From assembly GCA_033002965.1 (NCBI GenBank), contig JAURVB010005903.1, positions 62,001 through 126,000 on the forward strand: a stretch of DNA of 64,000 nt. Reading direction: 5' to 3'. Source of the DNA: Piper betle. Taxonomy: Eukaryota > Streptophyta > Magnoliopsida > Piperales > Piperaceae. Shown piece after piece: positions 24,601 to 39,247 of this stretch; positions within the stretch are counted from its first letter, which is position 1, and every line of letters starts with the position of its first letter. A model generated the notes under the pieces. It saw only the letters and a program-made list of their open reading frames with translations, had not been told where the DNA came from and did not search any database. Position numbers and translations under genes: made by a program.

Positions 24601-26714
24601 CTTTTATGGTGAAGGAAAACCTACAAGATCATTTTTTCTTAGCAAGATTGTATACAGAACAGCTCATTAAAATACTTCTTCCTCAAATTGTCGGCTTTTG
24701 AAAAGCTAAAAGGAACTATTTTCAAACTTTATCGACTAGAAAACTGAACAAGACCATTAAATGTAGATAAGAATTATGTGCCCTCTTGAGCCCAACTTGT
24801 GTTAATATGGATTCAGCCCAGGGTTCTGGAGAAATTGGAAAAATAAAAACTCAAAGTTTAAGTTGTACATTCTACACAAGCAAAACAATTACTGGAGTAA
24901 AGAAAAACCTTTGCGCCTTCATCGTTAATAGCATTTCCAGAGAGATTTAGAGTCTTGAGAGCTATATTTGACTGTAGAATCCCATCAAAGGCTTTCAGAC
25001 CCTCTGCAGTAATTCCATTGGCCGAGAAATCCACTTCTTCTGCACTCTGGAGTGTTAAACCAAATTAATAATGATGTTAATTTCAGAGAACAAGTAAATC
25101 AGGAAAGTACCCTAAGTTCAAATCTAAGTAGTGTAAACCTGATTATAAGCTAGACTTTCAGCTAAAAAGAAAAGGCCTTCATCTCCAAAATTGCGACCTA
25201 CAGAAAATTAAACCAAAATCTCAACTTGGTTCAACACATAATGATCTAAAGTATAGAATTAGATAAAGCAGGTTTCTGTACAGAACCACTTGCATTGATA
25301 CCTGACATATCAACATCTCTGAATGCCCTAAGTTCCTTGGCAAATTCATTGAGCTTATCTCTAGATTCTCTCTCAACCTTAGCACTAGTACCCGATAGCA
25401 AATTTGTACCAGCAGCAAATGACCATTTCATTCCAGGTGCTGAAGATTTATTTTCTGCAGATGCCCTTTTCCCTCGTTTCGGGACAAGCAGTTTCTCCAC
25501 CATCTTCCATAGAACTGTCAGCTGAAAGAAACCATCAGTAATTTCTCCAGAGAAAAATAATCCCACAAGTATTCAACCAGTAAAATTTAAACTCCTATAG
25601 TGAGTAGTTTGCATATAATGGTTGATGGGAGTTTTCATGAGACAACTGGTCAGCCAGCAGGATGCGTTTTTAGTGTTCAATGCTAATCATCGCCTTCTAT
25701 GTGCAGAGTTTCTATCCAGTGATCGCTGCATAGCCTAACAATCTGTTTTTAATCTATGCACTGCACATTGTGGGGGTATACGCCTCTCAGGTGTTCGAAT
25801 TATTAGTGACTGTATGAAACAAGGTCTCAATGGAGTCAGTGTTGAAGTGGATTATCACCTTTTGGCTCCGGTTGATGGACTTGCCTTGATGTGTCAACGT
25901 TACCAAATATTGAGTTTTTATGGCAGCCTCCCTCTTCCAATGCTTGGGTGGATAATAGTTAGCAGAAACTGAATGTAAATATATAGCTTTCACTATCAAG
26001 TAAGGTCTCTCATTAATATCATTTCTGCTTGTAAATGTTCCATTTATTTTGGGAGGGCAGACATATCTTTCTAATACTAAATAACATAAGCTAGATATGA
26101 AGTTCGAGCATTTAAATTACTCAACAACTCAACAATCATCCAACAAAAGCCCAAAATGCAATCAATTAACTAAGGCACTCAATGAGCTCAATAAAAATTA
26201 GTAAGTTTTGCCAAATGACCACACTCAACACCATTTAATGTAACATTCTTAGCATCAAGCAACCGGGAAAGAGAGCGAGAGAGAAGGCAAAAAATACCAA
26301 ATGTAACAACAACGAAAGCCCCAGCCGGAGCAACGGCGGACACAACCTCCTTAACTTTCAAAGCCGGCGACGCCGCCACCGCCGCCGTGCCCTGCGATTG
26401 CCGGTACACCCGCCGGCCCTGCGAAGATCTCGACGAGCCCGTTCCCTGCCCGGCAGCAGCATTCAGCACCCACCTCCTCAATCGTCCGCACCTCCTTCGG
26501 CCGCCACCACCCAGCGACGGCGAAGCGAGGAAGAGGCCTCTCGGCGGCCCGCACAACGAAAGCAGGACATGGGTCCTTCTCCGCAATCCCACCTGCAACA
26601 CAAAAGAGCAATCTTTTCACCAAAATCCAATGCAACAAAAATGGAAACACAGGCAGACATAATGGAAGAGAGCGGCACATTGGGGTGTAGAGAGAGGGAG
26701 AGAGTTGACTCCAT
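21666..26714 (-). CDS. Leucine-rich-repeat (RNI-like) protein, chloroplast-type N-terminus, about 18 exons
   Basis: Sixteen exons join in phase: 25302-25521, 25139-25197, 24909-25046, 24461-24535, 24279-24361, 24114-24175, 23845-23914, 23581-23656, 23306-23436, 23039-23098, 22891-22965, 22688-22792, 22512-22607, 22007-22087, 21819-21920, 21666-21734. They encode about 500 residues made largely of ribonuclease-inhibitor-type repeats of about 28 residues, for example LELGYNPIGPEGAKALSEIL. An upstream exon (26592 to about 26240) adds an Arg/Ser-rich region and a hydrophobic segment (GAFVVVTFGIFCLL). The probable start MESTLSLSLHP is at 26714; its donor site and the donor near 26240 are unresolved. 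The layout resembles Arabidopsis EMB2004-like RNI proteins, whose biochemical role I cannot state. Exon 24279-24361 is one base short in a T5 run at 24331-24335, so the repeat frame breaks there unless this is a sequence error. Confidence 0.85.
22039..22204 (-). repeat. 83-bp tandem duplication across an exon start
   Basis: AATGCTTCATTGACAATTTT recurs 83 bp apart (22041 and 22124). The duplicated piece includes the first half of the exon ending at 22087 and its acceptor. In the extra copy, inside the intron, the minus-strand CAG acceptor reads CGG, so it should not be used. Confidence 0.9.
23979..24160 (-). repeat. 83-bp tandem duplication across an exon end
   Basis: Blocks starting AAGCATNAAAAGATAGATAA occur at 23981 and 24064 and a partial one at 24146. 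Each full block holds GATATGTAANGATCGTATAC, so the end of exon 24114-24175 and its donor are duplicated inside the next intron. Confidence 0.9.
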
Positions 26715-28138
26715 GGGAAGCTAAGGTCGAGCTCTACAACATCAACAAGATCAACGAGGGGAAGAACGAGTAGAAGATGGGAAGAAGAGGTGGGAATGAC
26801 GGCGGTGTAGAAGAAGAAGAAGGAGAAGATAAGGCAGAGAGGTGCCAGAGGTTGAAGGTTTTGGGAGGGGGTTGTATCGGCGGCGGGGTAGCGACCTGCC
26901 ATGGCCTCTTGTCCAGCTGCTGGGGTTTCTTCTATTGATTTAGGCCCATTGGGCCTTACAATATTTTAGTCGAGTCGAATTTTATTTTGATTTATAATTT
27001 AAAATAATTGTACCGCTGATTTTAGAACTCCTTTTTTTACTCAAAATAAAAAATTTTATAATTCAACTCAACTCCATTGTTTTCTAAGTCAAATTTCACA
27101 GATAACTCCATATTAACCGGCTAACTCCCCGTGTTTCAATCCGAGGGCAGATGAAATTATGATGTTATAATTCAAAAAATTATTTATGAGATTATTATCA
27201 TACAATTTTTACAAAAGTGAATTTTAACCCTTCAAAGAGGCTTAAGAGAGATACCTTACTATATTTTTCATATAATACATATTGATTATACTGCCATATG
27301 AAGGTTTGCTAAAGCTTAAGGCTTTTAGTTTGAACACTTCAAGTCACAAGAGAAACAGTGCCTCCCTGACAACTAAGAAGAGTGACTTTAAGCAATGCAA
27401 CGACTACATGCTCTCTAAACTACAGAAGAAAAGAGACGCACCACCGTAGTAGTTAAGAGGTTGAACTTTAAAAATGCCGATACATGATCTAGTTCTTATA
27501 CTTAGTTTCAATCTTTGAATTAAATAACTTAGTCTTAAACAATGATGATCCTATTTCACGTAACAGAGGGGTCATAGTTACATGTTCCACATACCCACAA
27601 GCATAAATTAAAACATACAGACATCAACAAGTGCTAAAGAATCATACTAGGATACTTAGTCTTTACATGGACACTTCAAACGGTGTGAACCATAAGTTCA
27701 TGTAGTCCATATTATTATATCACACACATACACAACTGCAACCAAATACATTTAGCATACCTTAAATATTTCTCGTTGTATTCCAAGACTTAAAGGCTTA
27801 CACACCATGTACACAAATGCTAGCCTTTGCCCCAAAATTAATATGTTGCACAATTGTGATAGTTAAGTAATTCTATGATCCCCCACAACAATTCGTCACA
27901 ACATGCATTCATAAACGAGTTTAGGGCACCGACCCACATCTCAATACAAAAATCCCAACAATTCAAATAGATAAGTTCCATGTACACCTGATACATATGC
28001 CCATAAGCCCAAAATACAAGAGTAACACAATGCAAAGGCCACAAAACATGCAACATTCCACAAATACCAATTTAAGGCACTCTAGCCATGAGCCTCTCAA
28101 TCTGTCCACCTACTTTGGCATTTGACACAAATACTCAC
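26715..28138. other. Intergenic region
   Basis: The 5' flank of the LRR gene (TC-rich on the minus strand near 26720-26880) is followed by AT-rich DNA. A short minus-strand frame at 27838-28056 has no recognisable relative. Confidence 0.5.
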
Positions 28139-30875
28139 TGTAAAACCCCAACTTTGGGTAAGGTTTACCTACTTATAGTTTGCCCGGTTTAGAACATTCT
28201 CGAGTCAGTTCGAGCGAGCTCGAGCCAAAACAATTTTAAGAATATAACTATGAAACCCAAATGGCCATATGAGCATATATATGAAGGCTAAGTATGTCTA
28301 ACATGCAGTATATTATAGTTTCAATTATGATATAGTAGAACACGATTTATCAGTGTATATATGAGGTATATAAATGATATTTTTCTTATGGGTTAGCTAA
28401 GGTTTTAGGCCTAAATAAAGGTCGTTGCATCGTTTAGTATATGTTTGGGATTTTCAGGGTATTTTATTTGCATACAACATAGGGATTTTGGATCACCGGA
28501 TTGTGCCCCTATGGGCCCATCTTGATTGAGTTCAGGGTTCGAGGCCTATTTAGTCTTCTTACCTCGATTCCCACATATAAAGTTACTTTTAGGACTCGAG
28601 TCAGTTTTGACTTTGGACGGTCTTGATCCGAGCTGTTCATCTATATGTATATATATATATTGTATATACTCATAGGTGGGCCCCACTAGGCCACGAGTTG
28701 TCGGACATCCATATCATGCCACATGGCATGATCTGAGTTGTCCATTCAACCTTAACTTCACCCAACGATTTTCAACTGTTTATCTCCCATTTTTAGAGTC
28801 ATTCACCCTTTAGAGCTGCGACCACTTTGGCTCATCGCCAGCCGGACCCCAGCCCTCCCCTAGTCACCGGATCTGTACGGTCGTGACCACCTCGCGGCCA
28901 ACTATTTGTCTGTACCCACCATCACCACCAGTGCCACCGCAGTCGCCACTGGCGATAGTATTTTCCAGTCAATTTCTGTCATCGCCACCACATGTTCATG
29001 CCATTTTTCAGGGCCACCAAGTGTCATCTGGCGAAGCCGACCACCCCGATAGCTTCCCCTCGCCGAGATCTCCATTTTGAGACCACCCATGACCACTGTC
29101 ACGGTTGCGATTGCCGTCGGTGACGTCGCACACCCGTCGGCGATACTGCCACTTTTCGGCCAGCCACTGGCTGGAGTCCACCATCACATTCCCCATCCTC
29201 CCCTCCATCGATCCCGACCGGTTGCGACACTAGTCGTGCCACCGTCGGCGACGACAGGCAATGCCGCCCCCGCCCCCCATCCAGTCTATTTACCTGACTC
29301 GCGTTTGCCTGTCTGCATCAGCATTTGCATTCTCCTACCTGTGTTTGCATCTGTCTAGTTGTGTTCCCGTCTGCCTGGTCGTGCCTGAGTCCACCAGTCT
29401 GAGCCCATGTCTGTGTCCATCAGTTCAGTTCATGTCGCCTGTCTTCCTGTTAACCCAAACCAAGTTGGTTCAGCCCATTGACTTAGTCTAGTTCAGCTCG
29501 GTTCGGTCCGATTTAGCTCATTTTCGGACAGTTTCTGTCCGTTCTTGCACCACCTTCGGTAATTTGAGAACCTTTATATTAGTTTAGATGTATATTTACA
29601 TGATTTAGCATGTTTAGATGTTATAATTACTCTCCTTTATTTATTATTTTATTTATTTATTTATTGTTATTATTCATTTCTTATTATTCGTATAATTATT
29701 GATTATAATGCATATTTTTATGATTACTTATTATTAATGATATATTTACTTATTAATATTAGTCTTATTTATGTTTATTAAATTATATATATACTACACA
29801 CATTTATTTATTTATCTATTTGCTTGTTCGCGTGTGTGTGATTATTTATTTGTATTTAATTATGTATTATTGTATTGTATAACTATGATATTATTTTTAT
29901 TCATGATTAATGAGTATTAACTATTTGTTGATTTATTTATTTATAGAATTATTATTTATTTAATTAGTTATATGTTTACTAACACAAGTATATATGATAT
30001 TTACTTGTGTTTACCCGTGTTTTTGTATAGTATAATTATATTACTATTTTATGATTAGAGTATTATTTATATTCGTGTATTTATTATTTATCTAATTATC
30101 TATGAGTGCATTTATTTATTTATTATTATTATATCTCAATTTGTGTGCCACACGTTTAGTTATAGGTTTGTTAGCACTTTTTTCTTTATTAGGATGTATT
30201 GATGATATGAGCACACACACCACGTGCATGCATCATATAGAGACATCGATATTTTACTTAGTACATGGGTTTCGATGTAGGTTATGAAGTCCAAGCTCAC
30301 CGTAGATGTGTTAATGTGCTTGGAGCTTGGACTTCAAGTCCATAGGACTCTCATTTTATTTGATCTCTGCTTGACTCTCTGTGTGTCAAGTTTAATCATG
30401 TTTTCTACGCAGGACGACATCGGCGGTGTTTTATCAGATCCCTCCGATGTCGGGCCATTTAGCCATATTTTTTATACATGTTTAATAAAACTACAAGGAT
30501 GAGATTACTTGTTGGTTTTCGTGGGTAATAGAATACCATTTGTCAGTTCGTAATAGTTATTTTTCTGACTCGTAACACTGATTACTAACATTTTTTATAT
30601 TATATATGTAGGTCTTGTAATCCTAAGTCGACTTTGGTGGGAAGACAGATAAACTCTACACACAATTGAGCCCAGCAGATTCTTTCTTACTTTTATTTAT
30701 ATTCAATGTGTTTTGATGCATATTTAACAATGTCTTCTATTCTCATGACATCAAGATGGTTGTATTGATCTATTTTATCAATCGAGTCTTACCTACTAAT
30801 AACTTTAAACATGAGTCGACTTGAACGTAATATTTCTTATTCGGTTCTCAGGTGAACCAAAATTGGAGTGTTACA
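28139..30875 (-). mobile_element. Solo long LTR (2.7 kb) of the TGTAACACCCC type
   Basis: On the plus strand it starts TGTAAAACCCC and ends GTGTTACA. On both sides lies the 5-bp direct repeat CTCAC (28134-28138 and 30876-30880), a clean target duplication. No primer site, polypurine tract or retroelement proteins adjoin it, so it is a solo LTR left by recombination between two LTRs. Read on the minus strand its ends and internal landmarks match the plus-oriented copies elsewhere in the window, including GTAACACTNGTTACTG-like and CTCGAGTCA motifs. Inside are a GC-rich block (28790-29480) and TTTA-rich tracts (29640-30130). The length suggests a Ty3-type family, but its lineage is not shown. 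Confidence 0.88.
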
Positions 30876-30880
30876 CTCAC

Positions 30881-33178
30881 TGATCGAATATTTTCAATGA
30901 CGTGCAAGTATACACGGTCGAAACAAGTAATATAATGATAAAATTGAGTATTGTCCTACAGGGAGATGAATTTCCTATAATTAATTAAAGAAAATAAAAT
31001 TAAGAACAAAACAGAAATAATTGACTTAACTAAATCTAAATAATAACTTTAAATTAAAAGTGAAGTTAAAATGATAAAACTCGTTCTAGAATCGAATTTC
31101 CCTTAACATCAATTTAATCTTCATCATATCTTACTCTTATCTTTTATTCCCTCAGATTGTTGATCTAGGATAATTATATGACATGGTGGCTCCCGCTCCT
31201 TCATGCTTCTATTATTTTGCCTCAATTTCTACCTCCCCGTGATAATTGATTAATAAACAAAATAATGCATTAAGAATTGCTTTACAATTGCATACGGTGT
31301 TGTGTATCTTTCAACCACAACGACAAGCAGGTCAAAAGACTCGTCGTATGATGAATTACCAATGACTAATCCAATTAATTTCTCCCGAAATCTAATTAAA
31401 CCCTGTGATCTAAGAAATAGGTGATCAATTTAATCTTAACATTAAGAATATGATAATTCAAACATTCCGATTGAATAAAAGAGTAAAAGCTTGAAATAAA
31501 TTCAATTAAATCATGTTAAGTTCCACTCTTCTCTAGAACGAAATAAAAGGCTATTCCATAATAAAAATAGAAAACAATATAAAAAAACTAATTTTTACTA
31601 TGAAAGAAAAGAAATTACAAAAACTAAAACTACTTCTTTCACTACACTTCAAAGCCAAGAGATGAGATATGATCAATAACAAATGACCACCCATTTATAT
31701 AGAAGCGGAGATACAAGAATTCGAAGAGAGTGTTTACAAATCAACGTAGTTTAATTAATTATAATGTCCCTTCAAGTTTCCAACTATTCGACTCTATTGA
31801 ACACCATAAATTGTAGCTATTGAGTGGGGCCAAGTGTTATGACCAATCAAATCCAAAGCTTAATTTATTCATCTTTTTCGGCATCGAAACACCAAAATTA
31901 AGTATATCTAATAAAATATTAATTAACTAGAATATAATGAAAAATATTACTAAATTAATAATGTTTATACCCAAGAAGTACAAAATTATATTAAAAACAT
32001 GGGTAAATATTATATATTTTAAACACTTAACACTCACCTACCTATAATAAGAAAAATTGTCAGTAATCAAATAAGTTGATTATTGGCTTGAAAGTAAATA
32101 ACGGGAAAACAATACTAGCAGATGAGTATCTCAACGCCCACAAAGAATTTACTGAAACACCAAGAATATCACAACCACTCATCACACAAATAACTAGTGT
32201 TGGATTAACAATAGTTACACCAAACTGGAAACCAGATTTTCAATGGTGGAAGGCACATGCCCGAAATGTCATTAGCAACATGATCAGAGTTTCATTACTA
32301 GCAGAGATTTTTGAGGAACATTCAAAAAGGGAAATTTATCACACACACACACACACATATATATGGGCTTAGGTAGGGGCTTATTTAGTACAATTTTTGG
32401 ATTTTGTGTTTAAAAGTTAAGGGATCTCAATTTTGAAGTTTTATTAAATTGCAGATGAAATTGCCTAGACGACCCAAAGTTGGTGGGATCTAATAAAACT
32501 CCACCTATTTTGTCCTACGATTGTAAATGAACTCCGTGATAGAGTAAAACAGAGAATCAAGCTGGAGTATTCCTATAGACAATTTAACGATTTATCGAAT
32601 AGACAACCCTAATCATGTGTAAAAGAAACCCTAACAAGTGTAAAAGAAACCCTAATCACTGACCGACCAACATGGCACACAAAACGAGGCAAAGGCTCCA
32701 CATATACACAACCCTAAAATACACAACTTACTTTGTTATCTTGCTTAATGACATATTAAATATCATTAGGTAACTAAATTAGGGTTTATGATTGCAAGTA
32801 TACTTAGTGAAAAGTCTGATATTTAAGGTTTTATCAAATAGATTTAATTAGACAATTTTTTGGATAAGCCAAACGATGTTGAAATGGGCTGAGATTTGAA
32901 CTAGTGGGCCCTGAAATCATAAGGGTGTGACAGAACGTTTACCAAGTGCTAGCCCAAGGGCCAACATAGTAGACTAGGCCCACTAAGTTCAGCTAAGGTG
33001 TTGGGAACAATGTTCCTCAGTCATGTACTAATTTTCATAAGGTTTGTTCATAAGCTTGAAGAATCCTAATGTATCTGGGTTAACTCTGAGAGTTAGCCAA
33101 CACTATGGGATTGAATCTTGTAAAATTTCAAGTCCAAACTCTAAGTATTGGGGCATGAGTGGACTTGGGACTGTAAGG
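30881..33178. other. Intergenic, probably old retroelement sequence
   Basis: Includes ACGGTCGAAACAAGTAATAT near 30915 and a (CA)n run at 32339-32362. A 98-codon frame at 32076-32372 has no recognised relative. The stretch from about 32880 looks like part of another repeat but could not be assigned. Confidence 0.4.
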
Positions 33179-36100
33179 TGTAACACCCCAAATTTGATCC
33201 CTGCTCGTGAACCAAACAGGCATGTTACAGGCCCCAGTTAGGTCGGCTAACCCGAACCCAACTCGCGCAGATCTAATCTCGGCGTCTTAAGATGAAGATA
33301 TTACTCGTCATGCATGGATGAATGCACAGAATCCTAACATGATACTATATAGATGACATACAAACTAAATTACACACCATCACAATTATGATCAAAATCG
33401 ATGAAAATTCTAAAATAAAACGGACAGAATTTCCCCTAAAAGTGCAATTAGGGTCACCCTGTCAAAATACTATATATAAACATATATGCAAATATGTATC
33501 TATATATCACGCAACTTCATTCACACAATCTGATATACTGTTTACTCACTCTAAAGCTTGGGTCTCAACCCACCACGCTCCTGTTGTGCAATCTATTCAT
33601 GTTTCACATTCTGTCATCATGTCTTAGCATTCAATCATGTCACATCATCATATCATTGCATTTAATCATATCCTATCATGTCTTAGCATTTCACAACATT
33701 CACAATATAATAGCATCATAAATAGAATATTAACCACTCTATCGACTGACATGTGTGCAAGCGACAACAGTGCTCCTCCGTCCAAGCTGGCTCCTCCAAC
33801 TCGTAATTATTACCTACATATAGTATAAAAACACGTCAGTAACAAGTGTTACTGGTCCGGAAAATAAAATAACTATAACAAGCTGGCTATGAGAGCAAAC
33901 TCTCATATGAATGAAAACATCATATACTCCACGTGAACACTCTGAAGGGCACTACTGAGGAGCCACTGGGCTGCAGACCCGGTAGCATCTCGAACTTACT
34001 GATCTGCTGCTGCTGATGCCGCTCTCGGCATTTTCTTACTTCATTTTCTGGTCTCAAATCCTAAGCCCTCTCCTTACCTCCATATTTCTCCTGGCCTTGA
34101 GCACGAAGGCCGAGTACTCTCAGGCAGTCGCCTTTAGTACCCTTTGAACCACAAGTCCGGACATGCGCTGTACTAAACAGTACCCGTAAACCTCCACGTT
34201 CTTCGGGTGTGAGGAACTCAAACGCGGAGTTGTCAGGATCCCTCGGGAATGGAACAGTCCGCTGGCACTAATCCAGAGCCCGCTTTGACTGTCACGACAT
34301 CCGCTCATGGTACGTGCAGTCGGTTTCTCCATCTCTCGTCTCACTGAAAACGCAAAAACTACATATATATAGGGCTGGGTAGGGATTTATATAATAGGCC
34401 CGAAGGCAACTTGTGGTGGATCTTGTTTTCGAAAATCATCCTCGAGGGGTTATTAATCCGGAAAACTGTTCGGTTAAATGGCCCGAGTTAAGTGGGATCC
34501 AATAAAACGCCACTTAACCCGTCCTGCAAATAATAAAATAAACATACAATAGAAGAGAGCGTAAAACAGAGACGAGTCCTAAACGGACCTGGTAGAAGCT
34601 CCAAGCGTGTCATCGCGCCTAGGCGGCGAGCTCCTACTTCGTACCTACACATCAAAACTAAATACTAACGCCCGCTAACTAAATGATGAATCAAACTCGT
34701 CATGATCAAACACACTCACAATACAAACATCAACCATAACAATCAACAATTATAAATGTGAAAGTAATTCCAACTTATCCTATTAACACCAATTTTATTA
34801 TATTTCCTAAGTTACGTTGTACTCGATTATCATGCTCAAATTTACTTTACATCATCAGATCACTTAACATTTACCTATTACCAATCATATCATACATATC
34901 ATTACTTCTTTCATGCTCAGACTTTTATCATGGGAATCAATCAATCCTATCATGTTGTGCTAACAATCATCGATTTCAATCCTATCATGTTGTGCTAACA
35001 ATCATCAATTTTAAATAACTAACTCAGAGGTAATTATACCTCACGTCATCGGCAATCGACGATGACTAGGGTTTCGTCGCAGTGTCTCGGACATCTCGAA
35101 TTCGGCACTCATCAGCGTCCGAAGTTTGATTGGGATCGACTGGATGAGCTCCGCGGAAGATCCGGTGAATTCCAGCGAATCCGGTTTTTCGGCGGGTTTC
35201 GGCGAGTTTTCCGACAGCTTCTGGCGGTTTTCCGGTGACAACCGTTGGCGGCGTCTATTGGCTAGAAAGCAATGGTATTGGGTACCATTGGAACCGGCTC
35301 GGCGAGCCCGACGCGTCTACGACGTCGACATGGTCAGCGGAGGTGGCGCCTCGCCGAGAAATGGCTAAAACAGGGCCGGCAGCGATGGGTAGCTAGATCC
35401 GGCCGGCCTGGGCGGCGATGGCCTCCGCTCCGGTCGGGGAGGGTCGCTAGGTGGTCGAGGGCGTCGAGGCGACCAGCTCGATCGCGGCGGCGACGGTCGC
35501 CGGCGGCGGAATCGGCGACGCGATCAGAACGTAGCCGAGGCGCTAGGCATGGCGATTCCAGTGTCACGGCGAGCCTGGCAGTGGTCGGGACTGGTCGAGG
35601 TGGCACGGCAACACCGTGGCGGGGCCTAGGCGGCGACGATCGGCAGTCAGGCCGACGTCGACGGCGGTGGCGGTGACAAGGAAAAGGTGGCGGCGTGGCT
35701 AGGGTTTGGATGGGGAAGGAGGAAGAAAGGTCGGGGAAGTGAGAAAAATAACTGGGTGGCAATATCGTAAATATTACTTGACTCGTGTCCGGCTCGAGTC
35801 AAGAATAATAACTAAGTCGTATTAAATCCTAAAAAAAATCGGGAAAAATCCCATAAAATCAAACAAACACCACAACATCATAATGATATGCTCTAGAACG
35901 ATCAACCCACCCAAACTGCCCGTAACGCGTCCTAACGCGGTAAACGGCCTAAAACTAATTCTACGATCCACTATATATAAAAATAAAAAAATGACTGGCA
36001 TACTCTCATATATTCTGATAACTCATTCTGTTCTGCTGTGTTCATGACGTTATCATCATATACTTGGGTACGCATGACCCTCATAGCTCATACACGCGAC

Positions 36101-36206
36101 TGGTGTCGGCTCAGTACACGTGTTCTGAAATTGACTCGACTCAAAAATAATGGTCAAACCGACCGGTTCTGAATATAAAACCCTGACTCGAAACGTGGGT
36201 TTTACA
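33179..36206 (+). mobile_element. Long LTR (3.0 kb) of the TGTAACACCCC type, probably solo
   Basis: Starts TGTAACACCCC and ends GGGTTTTACA. It is collinear with 41027-43883: both share GTAACNAGTGTTAC, a conserved stretch CTTGAGCACGAAGGCCGAGT, a GC-rich block opening near CTAGGGTTTCG, then CTCGAGTCA. The flanking 5-mers (TAAGG and GAACG) differ, so there is no visible target duplication. No coding interior adjoins it. The GC-rich frames inside are low complexity. Confidence 0.82.
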
Positions 36207-39200
36207 GAACGCATATGCTAGGTTATTTCTAGAGGTAGATGGACCTAATTGTCTTGGAAAATTCTACATCAAAATCTACTTAGCCAATGGCTCCCAAATT
36301 TTAGAGTGGTGTTACTGGAATACAACCTAAAGTATGGGTGAAATTTATAGAATTTTACCACAAAACAACTAGGTTTTTGTATTTTGAAACTGAAGCTAGG
36401 GAACTAAGGTTTTACCATGCATTCCTGTCCTCTCCACAAATCTTGATTCACTAGCCACCTAAATAATTTTTAAATTAATACAAAATTTATATCCACTTAT
36501 CAAGTTCTTAGGTAATTTTTTACAGATTTTATTATTATTTTTTAACGAGCTCACTAAGGAGCACAAACTCAAAACATGATATAACACACTAACAACACAA
36601 TATACTTAGGGGTTTTATTCAAGCCCTTAATGATGTCATTTTAGTATGATATTTTAGTAGTGAATACCTAACATACTAAGCTACAATCTTGCCAAAGATG
36701 GAATCAAAATACTACATGCAGCAAGTGTAAATATTAGAAAAAGTGCCAGGTAGGCTACTAGAAATAGTGAAGCTGCCACTTTTTGCCAATATTTGCTTCC
36801 ATACATGCTCATAAAGACATAATAAGACAAAACATGGTTCATGCAACTTAAAGATCTACCTCTTATGAATATGTTAAGGTAAAATTCATGCAAAAATTTG
36901 ATCAACAGCTTGAGATATGAATTTTCTATAAAAATAGTGCATAGATCTACACATGCAACTTGGAAAAATCATATCTATTAATCTACGCATCTAAAAATGA
37001 TAAAACAAAATCCTAAATGCTCCTAAGAGAGACATCTAAAGGACCCAAACAGATATAAAATTGTGGGAAAAAGAGAGAAAGGTGGAACCTTTACCTCACA
37101 AGGGGCTAGGAGGAGGTCTTTTGTGGCTTCCGACCCCAAGGCCTTCAACTCCTATGGCTTTTAGGGGCCTTGGAGAGGGCTTGGAGAAAACTAGGGAGGA
37201 CTTTGGAGGAAGCGGAGAAGAGAGGGAAAGAGGTTAGGTTCATAGCAAGTAAGCAAAGACGTGAAAATGGAGGAGTTGTATTTATAGGCAGAGAAACAAT
37301 TCCAGCACAACAACCCAATAGAGTTGCACTGGCCTCTGCCAAACCAGACCATGAAAACTAACCAAACCAGGCACATGCGCCTACTAGACCAACTAGCATG
37401 CAAAGTTTGGTCATGCATCTCAGCACAAGGGCTGGTTGTGCTAGAAAAAGGAGGGGGGGGGGAATCAAATTTAGGCACAAGAGTATTGAGCCAATGTTGT
37501 TGGGCTCAAAAGCCAAAAATAAACCTAACTAGACTTGACACGACCAAAAGCCAAAAACAAAATTCGCAGTGATGTAGCGCCTAACCAGACCGGCCGAACA
37601 CTGGAGGAGGCTAGGGTCTCGGCTCAAACACACCATACCATAGACAAAGTCACAGCAAAAAGGGCAAGACAACCAACTCGGTCCAAGTCAAAAGTGAGAT
37701 ACATAACCTATTAGGCGAAAGGCCTGAGTTTAACATATTGATTCAGTAATTGACTCCTTGAGTCATATCATAAAAATTGTCAAAAATTTTAATTTTCTTT
37801 TACATTAGCTAAATCAATATTTTTGAGTAATGCAAATCATGTCTTTATCAATTTCAAGTGTCAAAAGAGCAATATATAACAATTATATATAATTTTTTAT
37901 TCACATATTTAAAAACTTAATGTAAATAACGTTTTCAACTATGCTATTACCTATAGTATACCACATACGCTGCCTTCAAATCTAGTATGATACCCATTGT
38001 ACCATTTTAATCCATATCTGGTTTTTAATATGATATTTTTAAAAAAAACTGTTTTTTAATGTTGAAAATCACCATATTTTAAGTGGAATTTAATAATATA
38101 TATTGACAATAAAATACATTTTAAATATTTTATAAAATATTTTATTTATAATTTTAGAAGCTGATTGAACCCGATGGAACCAAATATACCTTTTACCGGC
38201 TATAAATCCAATACAGTGAACAAGTACGGTATTCAAAACTAACTTTCATTCTCTCTTCTCTAGGTTGAACTTGACCGAGCTGACTTTTGTGCCTGTATAT
38301 GTCTTTGAGTAATTAGTATTTATGTGTTACTTGCATGATTTATAATTGTCCTTTTTTTTTCTATTGACTAACTGTATTATACTTGGGGGGAAAACAACGT
38401 AAATTTTGTAGTATTTAATTTTGAGCTAAGTCAGAAAATAAAATAAAATAAAATTTAATCATTCGTTGAATAAGTCAGAAATTTCAATGAAGAAGGACAT
38501 ATGTCAATGTAGAACATTGTCGTCAATTTTTTCATCGAGGCTCCATTTTAAGGTGATATTTGTTGTGCTCAGAAAAACATGTTAAAATATATATATATTT
38601 AAGATCAATATTCAATTTCAATTTTTTTATTCTATTGTTTATATATTCATGTAAAAAATTTAACCATTGTACTGTTCTGAAAAACACTATCTTCTTTTCC
38701 TTCATTTTTTTTTTCCGGTGAGTATAACGAAATGCATTAAAATGCTTAAAGAAAACTAAAAAAAACACAAATATATTTTTAAAAAATCACTGTCTAGAAA
38801 GCACCCTAAGTATATATAAATACTTATAATAAATTTTCAAGTCATTTAAGTTCGTTTAAAATTATATTTAAAATATGAAACGGCCCATTTCCAATTACCA
38901 ATATGAACCTAATTAATTTGTATAAAAAATAATTAAACATCAACATATATATCTACTTTTATTAATAAAATAAGAATTAAAAGACTCTAATAGAAAGTAG
39001 GAGATTTAACTAATTATCAAAATACAATAAAATAAAAAAATAAATCAAATTATTATAATTTATTTCCTTACTTAACCAAAGTGCTTATAAAATAAAGTCA
39101 TTATCTAAAATATCAAATTATTATAGTCTCTTATCTTATTATTCAATAATGGGTTATTTATAAAATTAGAATTTATCTTTATTATTAGTTGTGAAGAGAG

Positions 39201-39215
39201 ACCACATCTTGCCTA

Positions 39216-39247
<32 letters not shown>

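Noticed and set aside
32076..32372. 98-codon frame as a possible gene
   Set aside because: No recognisable domain, no splice or promoter context, and it ends in a (CA)n repeat.
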